DNA from: Herbaspirillum sp. AP02 | GTDB lineage: Bacteria > Pseudomonadota > Gammaproteobacteria > Burkholderiales > Burkholderiaceae_D | Assembly (NCBI RefSeq): GCF_015767275.1 | Contig: NZ_JADWMY010000005.1 | Span: 248,001 to 312,000 of the forward strand | Length of the DNA: 64,000 nucleotides | Direction: 5' to 3' | Part shown: positions 63,052 to 64,000 of the stretch, piece by piece | Layout: each line of letters begins with the position of its first letter | How positions within the stretch are numbered: position 1 is the first letter of the stretch | Notes under the pieces: generated by a model | Databases searched by the model: none | Told to the model about the DNA's origin: nothing | The model's input: only the letters and a program-made list of their open reading frames with translations | Program-made: the position numbers and the translations under genes

Positions 63052-63426
63052 TTAGCTTGCGCTGGGGGTGGACGGCGCGGCGGGCGTTGGGGCCGGAGTC
63101 GCCGCTGTCGTCGGGCTTGCGCCTGCGGCAGCGGGGGCAGCAGCGGGGGCGGCGGCGGGCGCCTCACTACCCGAGGCAGGGGCTTCGGCCGAGCCGGCGA
63201 TACCGGTGCCGGTGGCACCCTTGCTATTGGCGGCGCCACTGCCGTTGCCACGGAAATCGGTGACATACCAGCCAGAACCCTTCAACTGGAAGCCGGCTGC
63301 AGTGAGCTGCTTCCGGAAGCTGTCCTGGTGGCAGGAGGGGCAAACGGTCAACGCATCGTCGGAGATCTTCTGCAAGACATCCTTGGCAAAACCACACGCT
63401 TCGCAGCGATACGCGTAAATGGGCAT
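63052..63426 (-). CDS. FmdB-family zinc-ribbon protein
   Basis: A 124-residue protein. The first 60 residues form the FmdB zinc ribbon: MPIYAYRCEACGFAKDVLQK, then CPSCHQDSFRK, giving CxxC...CxxC. The rest is an Ala/Pro/Ser/Thr-rich disordered tail longer than in most members. FmdB-type proteins are often called regulators, but direct evidence is thin. GGAG lies seven bases before the ATG. Confidence 0.9.
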   Translation of the reverse strand: MPIYAYRCEACGFAKDVLQKISDDALTVCPSCHQDSFRKQLTAAGFQLKGSGWYVTDFRGNGSGAANSKGATGTGIAGSAEAPASGSEAPAAAPAAAPAAAGASPTTAATPAPTPAAPSTPSAS

Positions 63427-63605
63427 GACTAACTCCGCAAAAAACTTCCAAAACCCTGAATTATAAAGGCTTTTGGCGGAGTTTTAGTGAACCGGTCGGC
63501 AGCGGCGATGCTGGCACGCGACGGCATGCCCCGCCGCGCCGGCAAAAATATTTGCTTCCCGGAAAGTTTCGCGACCTGCCCTCACCCGCCCTCCCCACCG
63601 GACAG

Positions 63606-64000
63606 TCAGCCCTCGACGGGAGCGGCGCGGCTACTGCGCAGGGTATCGAGGAACTCGCGGCACCACCAGTGGACGTCGAACTGGCGGATGTTTTCCATCA
63701 AGGCAGCATGGCGCTCGCGCCGTTCGGACTGCGACATCTGCAAGGCCTGCTGGATCACCTGGGCCGCGCCGTGGGTGTCGTAGGGATTGATGATGAGGGC
63801 CTGCTTCATCTGCTCGGCCGCACCGGCAAAGCGCGACAGCACCAGCACGCCGGGGTCGTCCTCGTCCTGGGAGGCGACGAATTCCTTGGCCACCAGGTTC
63901 ATGCCATCGCGCAATGGCGTGACCAACGCGACTGCGCAGGCGCGGTACAGTCCCGGCAGGCGGCGGCGGGCCACGGTACGGTGGATGTAGCGGATCGGCA
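63606..64000 (-). CDS. otsA: Trehalose-6-phosphate synthase, C-terminal part (5' end outside window)
   Basis: The last ~130 codons of a GT20 glycosyltransferase; the frame is open to the window edge. The family block [20 protein letters not shown] is followed by [14 protein letters not shown] and [16 protein letters not shown], both diagnostic for OtsA. The enzyme makes trehalose-6-phosphate from UDP-glucose and glucose-6-phosphate in stress protection. The C-terminal [11 protein letters not shown] closes as usual. Confidence 0.88.
   Translation of the reverse strand, partial: PIRYIHRTVARRRLPGLYRACAVALVTPLRDGMNLVAKEFVASQDEDDPGVLVLSRFAGAAEQMKQALIINPYDTHGAAQVIQQALQMSQSERRERHAALMENIRQFDVHWWCREFLDTLRSSRAAPVEG

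Overview
The window reads as a high-GC chromosome segment of a betaproteobacterium of the family Oxalobacteraceae, most probably Herbaspirillum. This rests on protein families and gene order (fmdB-DUF502-aspS; nudB-ybhP-clsB; a fatty-acid gene set led by a TetR regulator), not on a database match, so genus is likely and species open. There is no rRNA, tRNA, CRISPR array, phage or full insertion sequence. It is dense with uptake, catabolic and regulatory genes, as in a soil- or plant-associated heterotroph.

Layout: 0-1.7 kb, the end of a polar amino-acid ABC transporter operon. 1.8-7.3 kb, SDR, EamA exporter, LysR, a YheO-type regulator with a threonine-dehydratase-like lyase, an orphan CHMI isomerase and a VOC protein. 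7.4-9 kb, a GAF-GGDEF cyclase behind a 24-bp-period repeat. 9-11.1 kb, an MFS exporter with a divergent TetR. 11.1-19 kb, a LacI-controlled ABC transporter wrapped around a GH42 beta-galactosidase. 19-20.3 kb, a lipoprotein and a small secreted peptide. 20.4-27 kb, a tripartite RND efflux operon with a divergent TetR and a symmetric operator region. 27-29.2 kb, pta-ackA with an FNR-like box. 29.4-33.1 kb, two more c-di-GMP genes and a small ORF. 33.2-38.4 kb, an amine-oxidase-like flavoprotein, HAD hydrolase, kinase, class III phospho-lyase and Lrp regulator that look like one amino-alcohol or hydroxylysine pathway.

38.5-46.1 kb is a fatty-acid beta-oxidation cluster (TetR, acyl-CoA dehydrogenase, FadN-type fusion, thiolase, enoyl-CoA hydratase). 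It is interrupted by a DUF559 gene framed by a 41-bp near-perfect inverted repeat. 46.3-48 kb holds a small unknown gene, hslR and a GntR regulator. 48.08-48.35 kb is a 270-bp gene-free element made of nested inverted repeats. 48.4-52.6 kb is a mandelate-dehydrogenase-like flavoenzyme with an amino-acid-type ABC transporter, preceded by a promoter bracketed by two LldR-type operators. 52.8-56.6 kb holds a second thiolase, then clsB, ybhP and nudB. 56.7-60.3 kb is a LysR-amidohydrolase-MFS block that seems to split the ancestral aspS-nudB operon. 60.5-63.4 kb is aspS, DUF502 and fmdB, and the window ends inside otsA.

The items most worth following are the DUF559 cassette, the 270-bp nested-repeat element inserted between a GntR gene and its probable operators, and the kinase/phospho-lyase cluster. 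Start sites were set by ribosome-binding sites; several differ from the longest open frame (GTG or TTG starts at 26130, 43387, 48523 and 55246).
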